From the NCBI RefSeq assembly GCF_028435365.1, contig NZ_JAGTJJ010000063.1, forward strand, positions 1 to 58,790: DNA of 58,790 bases, given 5' to 3'. Made by a program: the position numbers and the translations under genes. Source of the DNA: Polyangium jinanense (GTDB lineage Bacteria > Myxococcota > Polyangia > Polyangiales > Polyangiaceae). The notes under the pieces are model-generated. The model was not told where the DNA came from. It saw only the letters and a program-made list of their open reading frames with translations, and ran no database searches. Positions 42,701 through 52,426 of the stretch are shown here, piece after piece (positions within the stretch are counted from its first letter, which is position 1; each line of letters begins with the position of its first letter).

Positions 42701-43905
42701 TGCTCTGGGCCACCTTGATCATGTCGTTACGCGAGGTGCGGAAAAACGCGCTTCGTTCGTTCTTGACGATGCTCGGCATCATGATTGGCGTCGGCGCGGT
42801 CATCGCGATGGTGACGATCGGCGAGGGCGCGACGCAGAAAGTGCGCAGCGACGTCGGCGCGCTCGGCGAGAACATGCTCGTCGTCTCGCCCGGCGCGGCG
42901 CGGCGCGGGCCGGAGCGTACGGCGGGCAATCCGTTCCAGAAGGACGACGTCGAGGCGATCGAGCGCGAGGTGACCGGGATCAAGGCCCTGTCGCCGACGG
43001 CGCAATCGAACACGACGGTGGTCGTCGGCAACCAGAACTGGCCGACGAGCGTGATCGGCGTCGACGAGGGATATTTCGAGGTCCGCGGCTACAAGGTCGA
43101 AATGGGCCGCAGTTTCTCGGAGGCCGAGGCGGCTTCCGGCACCCCCGTGTGCATCATCGGCAAGACCGTGCGGGACAACCTGTTTCCCGGGGCGATGCCG
43201 ATGGGCCAGCGCATTCGCGTGAAGCAGGTATCCTGCCTCATCGTCGGCTTGCTCGCCTCGAAGGGCCAGGCCGCGATGGGCGGCGATCAGGACGACGTGG
43301 TTTTGATGCCGCTCCGCGCCTTCCAGCGGCGCATCGCGGGCAACAACAACATCAGCTCGGTGTATTTGCAGGTCGAGCAGGCGGAGCTGACGTCGTCGGT
43401 GCAGGCGCAGGTGGAGGACCTCTTGCGCGAGCGGCGCCGCATCCAGCCCGGCGCGGTCGACGATTTCAACGTGCGTAACATGCAGGAGATCGCCGACACG
43501 ATGAGCAGCGTCACCGCGTCGATGACGGGCCTGCTCGGCGGCATCGCGGCCGTGAGCCTGCTCGTCGGCGGCATCGGCATCATGAACATCATGCTCGTCA
43601 GCGTCACCGAGCGGACGCGCGAGGTCGGGACGCGGCTCGCGATCGGGGCGCTCGCGAGCGAGGTGCTCCTGCAGTTCCTCGTGGAGGCGGTGGTGCTCGC
43701 GCTTCTCGGCGGGATCCTCGGGATCCTGTTCGGGCTCTCGCTCTCGTACGCGGCGACGCAGAGTTTGTCGCTGCCATTCGTCATCTCGCCGGGCACGGTG
43801 GCCGGGGCCTTCGCGTTCTCCGCGGCCGTCGGGGTCATCTTCGGGTATCTGCCGGCGCGCAAGGCGGCGCGCCTCAACCCCATCGAGGCATTGCGTCATG
43901 AATAG
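42700..43905 (+). CDS. ABC permease, MacB/FtsX type
   Basis: This 401-residue membrane protein starts in TGATG with the ATPase stop. The first helix is within [20 protein letters not shown], a large periplasmic domain spans about 45-270, and three helices at the C-terminus surround [28 protein letters not shown] and end [17 protein letters not shown], the classical FtsX signature. With the adaptor and the TolC-type channel it would expel an antibiotic, lipid, peptide or secreted metabolite across both membranes. The substrate is unknown. Confidence 0.95.
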   Translation: MLWATLIMSLREVRKNALRSFLTMLGIMIGVGAVIAMVTIGEGATQKVRSDVGALGENMLVVSPGAARRGPERTAGNPFQKDDVEAIEREVTGIKALSPTAQSNTTVVVGNQNWPTSVIGVDEGYFEVRGYKVEMGRSFSEAEAASGTPVCIIGKTVRDNLFPGAMPMGQRIRVKQVSCLIVGLLASKGQAAMGGDQDDVVLMPLRAFQRRIAGNNNISSVYLQVEQAELTSSVQAQVEDLLRERRRIQPGAVDDFNVRNMQEIADTMSSVTASMTGLLGGIAAVSLLVGGIGIMNIMLVSVTERTREVGTRLAIGALASEVLLQFLVEAVVLALLGGILGILFGLSLSYAATQSLSLPFVISPGTVAGAFAFSAAVGVIFGYLPARKAARLNPIEALRHE

Positions 43906-45439
43906 AACGTCGAAATGGTGCGTCGCCGTGTGTTCGCTCGCGCTCGCCCTCTCCTCCGCGGACGCGTCCGCTCAGCAGGTCCCGGCGAGCGGGGCCACGC
44001 GAGGCTCCTCGCCCGTGGTCCACGAGATCACGGAGAACGACGTGGTCACGCTCGTGCTCCGTCACAACCCCGACGTCGCTTCGGCGATTCTCTCGGAGAA
44101 GCAGGCGGCGGCCTTGGTGCGGGCGCAGGAGGTGCGGTATCCATTCGTGCTCACGGCGAACGGGGGATATACGCACAGCGCGTCGCCCACGCTCCAGCGC
44201 GATGGTTCGGTGAGCGTCGGTGAGCGCGACGTCTTCGCGCTGAACGCTGCGCTGCGGAAGGATTTCGCGACCGGCACGGTGGTGTCGTTCTCCGTGCAGA
44301 GCAGCCGCAGCTCGACGTCGAACCCCGTCGGTGAGCTCGTCACGGCGGGCGCGGCGGGCACGGGGTATTCGGTGTCGACGCGGCTCTCGCTTACGCAGCC
44401 GATTCTCCGCGGCGCGGGGACACGTATGGGCGAGGCGGGGCTGCGGGCCGCGGAGCTCGATCGGACGGCCGCGCACGAGGGGCGCGAGCGGGTGGCGAGC
44501 GAGGTCGTGCGCGACGCGCTCACGTCGTACTGGGAGCTCTGGTACGCGTCGCGCGCGCTCGCGATCGAGCAGGCTGCGAATGCTCTCGCGAAGGTCGAGC
44601 GCGACGCGGCCGATCAACGGCGCGAGAAGGGCGCGGCCGCGGCCGTGGATGTCCTTTCGTACGAGACGCGCATCGCGACGCTCGGCGAGTCGGTCACGTC
44701 GGCCGAGCTCACCGAGATCCAGCGTGGTCTCGAGCTCGCCCAGCTCCTCGCCGTCATCGATCCGAACGCGCGCCTGCGCGCGTCGGGGGATCCCGTGGAC
44801 CCGCCCGTGCCGACCGTGGCGGAGGTCGAGAAGGCGCTCGCCTCGCTTTCGCCGGAGCTCAAGGAGCTCGAGGCGCGCGTCGCCTCGGCCGAATCCCGCG
44901 CGCAGGTGGCGGGGGATCAGTATCGACCGCGCTTCGACGTGGAAGGGTACGTGGAGCTCCGCGGCCTCGGCAATGGCAGCATCGCGCCGGCGTTCGCGCA
45001 GATCGGGACGTTCGGCGCCGTCAACGGATATGTGGGGTTTCTCTTCGAGGCGCCGCTCACGACGGCGCGGGAGTCGGCCGAGGTCGAGAATGCGCGCATC
45101 AACGCGCAGATCTCGAAAAACCAGCTCGAAGCCGCGCGCAGCCGGATCCGCATCGTCGCGCTTCGTCTCGTCGCGCAGCTCGAATCCGCGGAGGCGCGGC
45201 GCAGGGCGGCGGCGCAGACCGTGGCCATTGCCGAGAAGCAGCTCGAAGCCGAGCGCGCGCGTTTCGCGCTTGGCACGTCGACGCCGCTCCAGGTGCAGCA
45301 AGCCGAGGACACCGTGCGCACCTCGCGCCTGCGCGTCGCGCGGGCGACGGTGGATCGGATCCAGGCGATGCTCCAGCTGGATCACTCGATGGGCCGCATC
45401 GCGGCGCGCGTCGGCGGCGGATCCACGCCGGAGAAATGA
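43898..45439 (+). CDS. TolC-family outer-membrane efflux protein
   Basis: This 513-residue protein starts at ATG 43898, overlapping the permease end by 8 bases. A signal peptide (CVAVCSLALALSSADASAQQ, probable cleavage after ASA) is followed by two similar halves with long helical hairpins (VTLVLRHNPDVASAILSEKQ and the second repeat around LEARVASAESRAQVAGDQYR) and strands of the beta-barrel (VVSFSVQSSRSSTSNP). It forms the outer-membrane channel of the tripartite pump encoded by this operon. The stop codon is 3 bases from the convergent gene. Confidence 0.94.
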   Translation: MNRTSKWCVAVCSLALALSSADASAQQVPASGATRGSSPVVHEITENDVVTLVLRHNPDVASAILSEKQAAALVRAQEVRYPFVLTANGGYTHSASPTLQRDGSVSVGERDVFALNAALRKDFATGTVVSFSVQSSRSSTSNPVGELVTAGAAGTGYSVSTRLSLTQPILRGAGTRMGEAGLRAAELDRTAAHEGRERVASEVVRDALTSYWELWYASRALAIEQAANALAKVERDAADQRREKGAAAAVDVLSYETRIATLGESVTSAELTEIQRGLELAQLLAVIDPNARLRASGDPVDPPVPTVAEVEKALASLSPELKELEARVASAESRAQVAGDQYRPRFDVEGYVELRGLGNGSIAPAFAQIGTFGAVNGYVGFLFEAPLTTARESAEVENARINAQISKNQLEAARSRIRIVALRLVAQLESAEARRRAAAQTVAIAEKQLEAERARFALGTSTPLQVQQAEDTVRTSRLRVARATVDRIQAMLQLDHSMGRIAARVGGGSTPEK

Positions 45440-45442
45440 GGG

Positions 45443-46489
45443 TCAGCCGAGCGGCCGCGATGCGAACGGGCGCCGCGGCCGCACGCGGCCGGTGAGCGCG
45501 AGCCACTCGGCGGCGCTGATGGGCTCTTCGAAGAGCGAGGCGTCGCTCCCATGCAGCCGGAAGAGCTCCACGATGAAGCGCATGCGATCGGCGAGCGAAT
45601 CCCAGCGCTCGGCGCGGCTGCCGCAGGTCGACTGGATGTCGGCGTCGAAGCGCAGGACGAACGTGACGAGCTCCGGATCTTCGAGCGCTTCGAGGTACTC
45701 GCCGAAGGGCCCATCGGGCAGATCCGCGCCGAGTTTGTGGATGGCCGTACCGCCGCCGAGCTCGAGCTCCAGCATCGCCTTCGTGACGAGCGCGCGCGTG
45801 GTCGGGCCGCCGGGCATCGCGGCCGCGATCCGGCCTTGCAGGCGCGTCTGCTCCTGCAGCGCGACGTACAGGTTCGCCGCGTAAAGCAGCTCCGCTTTGC
45901 GTTTGCCCGCGTGCGTCCGGGCCGCTTCGAGGTAGCATTCGAAGGCGCGGCGCAGGATGTCCTGTCCGCCTCGATCGGGCGAGCCTTTCGTGAACGAGGC
46001 GAAGAACGCGGCGAGGGCCTCGTCGCCTTCGCGGTAGGCGCGCGCGAATCCGGCGAAGGCCGGGGCGACTTCCATGAAGACCTCGCGATTGCCCTCGCCG
46101 ACCTCCCGCGAGACGTCGCGCAGGGTATCGAGCAAAAACCGCGCGCCCGGGACACGCGCCGCGGCGCGGGCGACGTATTGTTGTCCCGGCAGATCCTCGC
46201 CACGAATGGATTGTCCGGCGCGGCGCGAGGCCCAGGCGGCCATCGTGCACCAATTGATGCCGGCGCCGCTGCCGAGGAGATCCGCGACTTCGAGCGAAAG
46301 ATCCCCGTAGGCCTGGGTGATGAGCAGGTTGCGCGCAGCGGCGTCCTTCATCGCCACGACCCGCGCGATGTAGTCCTCCGTCACGCGGCGCTCGATGCGG
46401 ACGCCCGCCTCGACGAGGCGCGGGGATTCCTGGAGAACGGGCCGACGGGGAAGGACGTCCCATGCAAAGCTGAGGAGGAGCGCGATCAT
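45443..46489 (-). CDS. Hypothetical protein
   Basis: This 348-residue protein is of no recognised family. ATG 46489 opens with a short hydrophobic stretch (MIALLLSFAWDVLP) which could be a poor signal or a buried helix. The rest is helical and globular, with INWCTMAAWASRRAGQSIRG near residue 78, a feature sometimes seen in proteins described only as hypothetical in myxobacteria. No catalytic motif was found. It is convergent with the efflux operon with a 3-base gap. Confidence 0.68.
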   Translation of the reverse strand: MIALLLSFAWDVLPRRPVLQESPRLVEAGVRIERRVTEDYIARVVAMKDAAARNLLITQAYGDLSLEVADLLGSGAGINWCTMAAWASRRAGQSIRGEDLPGQQYVARAAARVPGARFLLDTLRDVSREVGEGNREVFMEVAPAFAGFARAYREGDEALAAFFASFTKGSPDRGGQDILRRAFECYLEAARTHAGKRKAELLYAANLYVALQEQTRLQGRIAAAMPGGPTTRALVTKAMLELELGGGTAIHKLGADLPDGPFGEYLEALEDPELVTFVLRFDADIQSTCGSRAERWDSLADRMRFIVELFRLHGSDASLFEEPISAAEWLALTGRVRPRRPFASRPLG

Positions 46490-46805
46490 GCCGATTGTTC
46501 AAAGCACGCGGCGGGCCAGTCCCGCTGGGCTCGCCGGCGCGTCGTTTTTTCCGCGGATCCGCCGGGCGTCATGATTTTCGGCGCGGGAAACGTGCTCGGG
46601 TGCGGGCCCGAGCCTGCAGCATTGCGGGCTCCGGCGAGCAGGCAGGATTTCGGCAAATGGCGGGCATTCGACAGGGAAATGCCGTTTCGGCATCTTCCCA
46701 TCTCTCCAAGGTTCGCCCCCGCTCCAGGATCCTCGTTTGCCGATCCGGCGCCCAAGCTCCGCGCTTGCCATGCCGTCCAAGCCCGGCCATGACAAGAGGA
46801 ACCAC
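46490..46805. other. Intergenic region, no gene recognised
   Basis: These 316 bases separate divergent genes and must contain both promoters. Short open frames occur on both strands but none has a ribosome site or protein-like composition. An imperfect palindrome lies near GGTGCGGGCCCGAGCC (about 46599-46615). Nothing else was recognised. Confidence 0.4.
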
Positions 46806-48005
46806 GTGAAGCGCGCGCCCGAGACGGCCCTCCTCCTCGCCTTGATGCTGCTCGCCGGCTGCAGCCGTTCGATCTCGCATCACCTGCTCGACGCCAGCAT
46901 GTCGAGCGCGCACCGGCCGGCGCCGCCCGTCGCTCCCGCGGCGGTCCTCCCGGAGGCGACGAGCCCGTATCAGCTCCTCGGCGGGGACATGCATTGCCAC
47001 GTGAGCCCGCCCGACTCGCCCCGGCACGTGAGCCGCGGCATGGAGGAGACCGTGGAGCTCGTGCGCGCGGAGGGGCTCGACTTCGTCGTCCTCACGCCGC
47101 ACGTGCCGTCACAGTTTTTCCAGAGCGAGTCCATGCGGCAGAGGGTGCAGGCCGAGCTCGCGGCGCTCGAACGGGCCGTGCCGCGAGGGGAGGGGGAGCC
47201 GATCTTCGTCGTGGGGTTCGAGTACACCGATTACCATTACGGCCACGTCGGGGCGGCGTTCGCGGATCTCGGCGCCGTGTACGCGGACGTCTCGGCGCGC
47301 GCGGCCCTCACCGATCCGGCGAAGTTTTTCCATGCATTCGTGCAGCATGGGGGGCTGCTCGTGATCAATCATCCGCTGCTCACGCCAATCGATTCGATCA
47401 TCCCCATGGCACGGGCGAACCTCTCGTGGCGCCCGTTCACGGCGCCGGGGCCCTATCCGGAGGAGATCGTCGCGGCCGATCGGATCGCGCAGGCGTTCGA
47501 GGTGTACAACCTCGCGGTGACGGAGCTCCGGGATCGCTTTCTGCTCGGCGACACGGCTTCCACGCTGGAGGCGACGCTCGCGCGGCTCGATCGGGAGGTC
47601 CCGCTGCGCGCGCGGCCGCTCGTGCCGGTCGGGGGGTCGGACAGCCATAGTGGCCATCTGCGGGCGACGACGTTCGTGCTCGCGGAGGAGCGCTCGGCGA
47701 AGGGCGTGCGGGACGGCATCGTCGCGGGGCGCGTTTGCGTGCGGGATCCGGCGGCGTGCTCGTTCGAGGTGCGCGCTTCGGGCGGAACGTGGTTGCCGCC
47801 CGGGAGCGTGATTCGTGATGCGACGATGGTGGAGGTGCGGGCCCGGGGCGAGGAGGTCCGTTTCTGGGCGAATGGCACGGTCCTCGCGCCGGAGGAGCCC
47901 GGACACAGCGTGTTCGTCCCGGTCGCGCCGGGGAAATGCAGCGTCCTCCGGGCGCGGGTCGACGCGGGGTATTCGGGGCCGGTGTACGTGAATTGCCCCT
48001 TCTAG
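46806..48005 (+). CDS. PHP-domain lipoprotein (CehA/McbA-like)
   Basis: This 399-residue protein starts at GTG 46806 with AGAGGA 6 bases upstream, giving signal ETALLLALMLLAGC with lipobox LLAGC. Longer starts (46737, 46770) would spoil the signal. The PHP metal-hydrolase motifs are GGDMHCHVSPPDS, VVLTPHVPSQF, VVGFEYTDYHYGHVGAAF, LLVINHPLLTP and PVGGSDSHSGHLRAT. By family knowledge it would be a metal-dependent phosphoesterase or a hydrolase like CehA. An exported, lipid-anchored version is consistent with action in the periplasm. The substrate is unknown. Confidence 0.87.
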   Translation: MKRAPETALLLALMLLAGCSRSISHHLLDASMSSAHRPAPPVAPAAVLPEATSPYQLLGGDMHCHVSPPDSPRHVSRGMEETVELVRAEGLDFVVLTPHVPSQFFQSESMRQRVQAELAALERAVPRGEGEPIFVVGFEYTDYHYGHVGAAFADLGAVYADVSARAALTDPAKFFHAFVQHGGLLVINHPLLTPIDSIIPMARANLSWRPFTAPGPYPEEIVAADRIAQAFEVYNLAVTELRDRFLLGDTASTLEATLARLDREVPLRARPLVPVGGSDSHSGHLRATTFVLAEERSAKGVRDGIVAGRVCVRDPAACSFEVRASGGTWLPPGSVIRDATMVEVRARGEEVRFWANGTVLAPEEPGHSVFVPVAPGKCSVLRARVDAGYSGPVYVNCPF

Positions 48006-48012
48006 ACGTCCT

Positions 48013-49155
48013 TCACGCTCGCTCGCGCGGCACGTGCCGATCGGGCACGAGTTTCGGCGAAAGCTCGTGGGCGGCCGCGCGAAACGCTTCGTGTCGTCGC
48101 CGCCAGAAAGGCGCCTCGGGCCAGCGTCGCTCCGCATCGTAGGTTTTTCCCCGCGTTCGCAAGTATTCTGCAAAATGAACGTGCGCCGCGCGCGCATGGG
48201 CGGCCATCGCCTCTCTCCCTGACAGGAGCGCGTTCGCCGCGGAGAGGCCCGCCGAGAGCCCCTCGAGGAGACCTCTGCCGCTCAAGGGGTCGAGCGCGCA
48301 CGCAGCGTCGCCCACGGCGATCCAGCCGTCGCCCGTCACCTCGTCCCAGCATGCGCTCTCCGCAGGGGCCGCCTTCGGCGAGCCGGTGAGACGGCCTCTG
48401 CCCGCCCGCAGGCGCGTCCGCGGCGCATCCGCGAGCGCTCCTTGCCACGCTTCTGCGACCCCGCGTCCCCCCCGCGGCAGGAGGTCGGCGTCGGTCATGA
48501 AGGCGGCAACGAGGGTTCGTCCAGGCAATCGCGCCGAATACCAGAAGCCGGAAGGAGTCGCTTCGATCAACGTGCGCGCGTCCTCTTCGTTCGTGCCCTC
48601 GACGTAGCCCACCAGGGCGACCAGGCGATCGAACCTGATCCGGCGCGCGCTGGGCGCGGCGAGGCGGCGCCCAGCCCTGCCCGCGGCCTCGATCACGGCC
48701 TCCGCGTATAATACCTCAACGCGACCGTCCACGTCGACGGTGAGTCGACAGCCTCCCCGGGACGGCTCGCAGGCCTGGACATGGGCGCCGGTGCGCAGCG
48801 TCGCGCCCGACCGTATGGCTTCCGCGGCGAGGAATCGATCGAACCGCAATCGATCGAGGTGCCATCCGTGCCCGTAGGGGCTCCAGATGAACTCGTTCTC
48901 GTGCAGCTCTTCGCTCCCCCACGCGGACACGGTGCCCGGCGAGGGAAGGTGCCCTTCTTCGACGAACCTCTCCCATATCCCCAGTTGCTGCAAGGGCAAG
49001 AGCGCCTCGGGGGACAGGGTTTCGCCTGCGCGCAGGCGTTCGTATCGCCCGCGCTCCAGCACGAGCACTCTCTGGCCTGCGCGCGAGAGCGTGATGGCAG
49101 CGGAGCACCCGGCCGGCCCGCCGCCGATGACGGCCACGTCGAAGAAGGGAACCAT
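48013..49155 (-). CDS. lodB: FAD-dependent oxidoreductase, LodB type
   Basis: This 380-residue flavoprotein starts at ATG 49155 (MVPFFDVAVIGGGPAGCSAA). The FAD-binding motif is GGGPAG, followed by VLVLERGRYERLRAGETLSP, a pattern of halogenase/hydroxylase-like flavoproteins, and GDAACALDPLSGRGLLEGLSAG near the end. It lies 28 bases downstream of the LodA-type gene. By family knowledge LodB proteins are needed to build the cysteine tryptophylquinone cofactor of LodA-type oxidases inside the cytoplasm. That role is inferred here from family and neighbour. Confidence 0.82.
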   Translation of the reverse strand: MVPFFDVAVIGGGPAGCSAAITLSRAGQRVLVLERGRYERLRAGETLSPEALLPLQQLGIWERFVEEGHLPSPGTVSAWGSEELHENEFIWSPYGHGWHLDRLRFDRFLAAEAIRSGATLRTGAHVQACEPSRGGCRLTVDVDGRVEVLYAEAVIEAAGRAGRRLAAPSARRIRFDRLVALVGYVEGTNEEDARTLIEATPSGFWYSARLPGRTLVAAFMTDADLLPRGGRGVAEAWQGALADAPRTRLRAGRGRLTGSPKAAPAESACWDEVTGDGWIAVGDAACALDPLSGRGLLEGLSAGLSAANALLSGREAMAAHARAAHVHFAEYLRTRGKTYDAERRWPEAPFWRRRHEAFRAAAHELSPKLVPDRHVPRERA

Positions 49156-49183
49156 TGGCGTTTTCCTGATGCGTTTTTCCGCC

Positions 49184-50662
49184 TCAGATCTCGCTGCGCT
49201 CGGCCTCGAGGAGGACCTCCTCGCCTGCCGCATTGCGGCGCGGCACGATGATTCCGAGCCGCCCGAACTTCTCGACCAGCTCCGTGTGATCATCGATGTC
49301 GCGCGTCCAGCCTGCGCTCGGCGTGGCGTCGTCCGGCCGGCGCATCACCATCGAGGGCCGCTGCGACGGCCACCACCCGACGCCGCACTTGAGAAAATCG
49401 GCCTGCCACGGCACGGCCATGCGCGCGGTGAGCGCGCCGGGCACGAGCGTCTCTTGTTCGCCTTCGGCGTTCACGAACGGGGCGGTCGTGAGGCGGCAGC
49501 GCTCGGCGTACATCGCCGCGGTTTTCATCTTCTCGCCGGCCTCGATACCCGGGTAGAAACCGCCGCCCACACAGGCGTCGAGCGCCGCGCGGTCGAGGCC
49601 GCCCGGGGTTACGCCGATGGGCTCCTCGGGCGCGGATGCATCGTCGACGAAGTTCTCCGCCAGCCACGCGTCGAGCGCCGCGAGCTGGACCTCGGTGAAC
49701 ATGAAATCGTTCAGGATGCCCGAATCTTGCGCATCCTTGACGAGCGCATATGCCGTCTGGCGTAGGGCGCTGGCCGCGGGGTCGCCTTTTCGAGACAGCG
49801 TCGTCCAATCGCGCGGGATGCTGTTCCACTGGGCCCATTGCTCCACCCAGCGCAGGCGGCTCGCGCGATTCAGGATGGGCAGGATGTCCCGCTTGAACGA
49901 GGGCGTCGCCGGCGGCGCCTCGAAGCCACGCGTGACCGACGCCTGGACCGCGATATCGTAGAGGGTGGTGATCCCACCGATGGCGGGCGCGTAATCGGGC
50001 GGCGCCACGATGACCCAGCTCGGCGCGTCGACCTCCCGTGTCTCGCCGTTCGGCAGCCGGATCGTCGCCGTCACCGGGCCGTCCGATACGTCGTCGTGCC
50101 AGCCCGGGTTGTTGGCGAAACTGTTGATGGGCTTTCCTGTCGGCACGGAGGCCGAATGGCCGTGCCCGCCGAGGACGAGCAGCCGGCCTGCTGCGTCCGT
50201 GCGCAGCTCGCCCAGATAGACCTCGGTCCCCATGAAGCGCGCCGCTCGGCTGGCCACGGCCGTCTGGTTTGCGCCGACGATCGGGTCGAAGACGGGCGCG
50301 ATCACGAGCTCTTCCTCGGGCACGTCCGGGTTTCGAGGCATCTCCGAGGCGAAACCCTTCGAGGCTGCCTTGCGGTTGGCGAGACGAACGTGCCAGGTGA
50401 TCTCCGCGTCGGCCGCGGTGATCTCCCGCAGGAGCCGCAGCGCTCCCTTGTCGGTCCTCTCGTATTCGTAGACGCGGAACCGTGCGGCCTGCCGCAGAAT
50501 CCGGCCCGACGCGTCCTTGTATCGCTCCACGGGCTGCTCACCTTTCGGCGTAGGCACGACGCCCCGCTCGCCGGGGATCTCCGGACCGATGAAGAATGCG
50601 TCGCTGCTGTCGCCGACGCGCGCGACGCCGATTCCTGGGTGAATCTTGTAAACCTTCGCCAT
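49184..50662 (-). CDS. lodA: LodA/GoxA-type quinoprotein amino-acid oxidase
   Basis: This 492-residue protein starts at ATG 50662 with AAGGA 8-9 bases upstream. The opening KVYKIHPGIGVARVGDSSDA and FFIGPEIPGE is that of LodA-type proteins. The C-terminal half has ACVGGGFYPGIEAGEKM with Cys364 and AVPWQADFLKCGVGWWPSQRP with Trp419, the likely partners of a cysteine tryptophylquinone. LodA oxidises the epsilon-amino group of lysine and GoxA glycine, releasing aldehyde or oxoacid, ammonia and peroxide. This protein is much shorter than LodA (over 700 residues), so its substrate is open. Its maturation partner follows, and a ferritin-like gene lies 52 bases upstream. Confidence 0.83.
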   Translation of the reverse strand: MAKVYKIHPGIGVARVGDSSDAFFIGPEIPGERGVVPTPKGEQPVERYKDASGRILRQAARFRVYEYERTDKGALRLLREITAADAEITWHVRLANRKAASKGFASEMPRNPDVPEEELVIAPVFDPIVGANQTAVASRAARFMGTEVYLGELRTDAAGRLLVLGGHGHSASVPTGKPINSFANNPGWHDDVSDGPVTATIRLPNGETREVDAPSWVIVAPPDYAPAIGGITTLYDIAVQASVTRGFEAPPATPSFKRDILPILNRASRLRWVEQWAQWNSIPRDWTTLSRKGDPAASALRQTAYALVKDAQDSGILNDFMFTEVQLAALDAWLAENFVDDASAPEEPIGVTPGGLDRAALDACVGGGFYPGIEAGEKMKTAAMYAERCRLTTAPFVNAEGEQETLVPGALTARMAVPWQADFLKCGVGWWPSQRPSMVMRRPDDATPSAGWTRDIDDHTELVEKFGRLGIIVPRRNAAGEEVLLEAERSEI

Positions 50663-50714
50663 GGGTTCGTTCCTTCGTCTTCTCGATATCGTGAGTTCAA
50701 ATGGCCATGGATCA

Positions 50715-52112
50715 TCAAGCGACGGGTAAAATGGAAAGGAGGGGGCGGTCTTCGCGGCGCGCGGAGTCGAGCATTTGAAGGCTCGCGATCAGTGCCCTGG
50801 CCGAGGGGCTTGGGTCGATTTCGTTGAGCCGCGCGAGCAGGCGCTCCGAGCGCGCGGTGAGCTCCCTCAAAAGTTGCAAGCCTTCGTTTCTCCCGGAGGG
50901 CAGGGCGGCGGGCGCGCTCCACGCGGGGGCTGCGCGGTCGCCGTCCAGCGCACCGCCTTCTTTGCGCGGGAGCTGCAAGAGGCGCCGGGTCACGCGCGTT
51001 ATGCCCGTCTTCATCTCGTCCAGCGACCCATCCACGTACCTCGCGCGCGCCTCGTCCGACGCAGGCGTGGAGAGTGCAAGGTCGATGAGGAGCAAAAGCA
51101 GGTGATAGCGGACATCGAATAGCTCCGCCCACATGCGCGCGAGGGGGTTGGTGATACGGTTCTGCTCGCGCTCGGCGTCGGTGTGCGGCTCCGTCGAGAG
51201 GCTTGGATTCGTCGGGACCGGGAGAATCCGCGGGGGGGGTCCGACGAGGCTGCGATACCCCTCGAGGAAGGCGTGGAAATGCGAGTCGTCGTCGTCGAGC
51301 AAGCCCTCCCCTTGGGCCATGATTCGGTAGAGCGCCTTGAACGCATCCGCGCGGTCGCCGACGGGGTCGACGTAGAAATGGGGCACGCTGCCGCTCCACT
51401 CGGCCGCGTTCGTCTGGAAGGGCAGGACCTCGTCCCTGGGCCTGAGCGCGCGGATGTGCCAGCCAGCCGGCATGCCCGTCTCCGGCGTGAGCGTGAGCGG
51501 GCCCTCGGGACCATCCCCCTCCTGGAAGAGCCAGTAGATCTTCATATAAATGGCGCCCACCCGTTGCACGTCTCCGGGGACGGCGCCGTTTGCCTCGGCG
51601 AGGATCGCCTGCACCTCGCTGCGCAGCTCGGGCGGGACCAGATCGAGCGTAGGCATCTCGAGCGCGACGTATTTGGCGAGGGCGACGCGGCTCGCGGGCT
51701 CGAGGCGGAACGGGATGGGATCGAGCTCGCTCGGGGGCCCATCGTCGCGGCGCCCAAGGAACGGCTCGGCCCCGAGGACACGCAGCAGGTTCTGCACCGT
51801 GGCGAAATGCGCCATCTCCTGTTCGGCGATGGTGCGAATCGTCTTCGCGAGAGGATTTCGTATATCGTCGAACGAAAACGCGGCGTAGAGGTACTGGACC
51901 ATCAGCGCGTGCTCGACGCCAGCCGCGATTCGTAAGAGCTCGATGGCTTCTTCCTCCGGGGTCGCGACATTCTCGATGGTGGGGATCCCCGTGGCCTGGA
52001 GGACGCGATTCATGGCCTCCTCGCGGAGGCCGCGCGGCGTTCGCACGGCCGCGAGGCCCTGGATCGATAGCCGTTTCGCACCCACCCAGGACAACCGTTT
52101 GATTAGGGTCAT
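50715..52112 (-). CDS. Ferritin-like protein, VioB/iminophenylpyruvate-synthase-like domain
   Basis: This 465-residue protein starts at ATG 52112 behind AAGGAG (spacing 6). Residues about 45-130 contain a ferritin-like four-helix bundle: EEAIELLRIAAGVEHALMVQ and YLYAAFSF, then IRTIAEQEMAHFATVQNLLR, whose Glu/ExxH pattern could bind a di-metal site. The rest is helical (LARMWAELFDVRYHLLLLLI). Related domains occur in VioB-like imine-forming enzymes. It is the first gene of the trio with lodA and lodB types, so it may process their substrate or product, or help in cofactor assembly; this is inference. Confidence 0.75.
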   Translation of the reverse strand: MTLIKRLSWVGAKRLSIQGLAAVRTPRGLREEAMNRVLQATGIPTIENVATPEEEAIELLRIAAGVEHALMVQYLYAAFSFDDIRNPLAKTIRTIAEQEMAHFATVQNLLRVLGAEPFLGRRDDGPPSELDPIPFRLEPASRVALAKYVALEMPTLDLVPPELRSEVQAILAEANGAVPGDVQRVGAIYMKIYWLFQEGDGPEGPLTLTPETGMPAGWHIRALRPRDEVLPFQTNAAEWSGSVPHFYVDPVGDRADAFKALYRIMAQGEGLLDDDDSHFHAFLEGYRSLVGPPPRILPVPTNPSLSTEPHTDAEREQNRITNPLARMWAELFDVRYHLLLLLIDLALSTPASDEARARYVDGSLDEMKTGITRVTRRLLQLPRKEGGALDGDRAAPAWSAPAALPSGRNEGLQLLRELTARSERLLARLNEIDPSPSARALIASLQMLDSARREDRPLLSILPVA

Positions 52113-52426
52113 GCTGGCTCCTTGCGTGTGCTCGATGGAGATCGAGCCTCCGCGGGCACCTGTTTGCACGGCGCATGCCACGATGATTCCCTTGCCTTAC
52201 GAGGAGGAAATACGTGCGTCAGGGCAGACGTGGCGCCGAAGGGGGGGCGCGCCGCAGCATGCCCTTGCGTGGTCGCGCAATATCTTGCAGCCCGGCTCAT
52301 CCGTCGCGGAGCGCGCGAGCCCAGGCTCCCCAACATCGGAGGGGCGAACTTCCGAGGCGAAAGGACGCTATCCCCGGGCCGAGATCCGTGGTCTACTTGC
52401 GGGGGAGAGGAGCCTGGGGGGGCACG
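52113..52426. promoter_or_regulatory. Divergent control region between lod and eut gene groups
   Basis: These 314 bases separate the lod-type operon (left) from eutA (right). A strong ribosome-site-like GAGGAGG (52201-52207) precedes GTG 52214, which is in frame with eutA and would add 71 Arg/Pro/Gly-rich residues to it. No terminator, operator or riboswitch (including cobalamin type) was recognised. Confidence 0.35.

Noticed and set aside
52113..52426. Possible cobalamin riboswitch upstream of eutA
   Set aside because: No B12-box-like sequence or matching arrangement of stems was found by eye.
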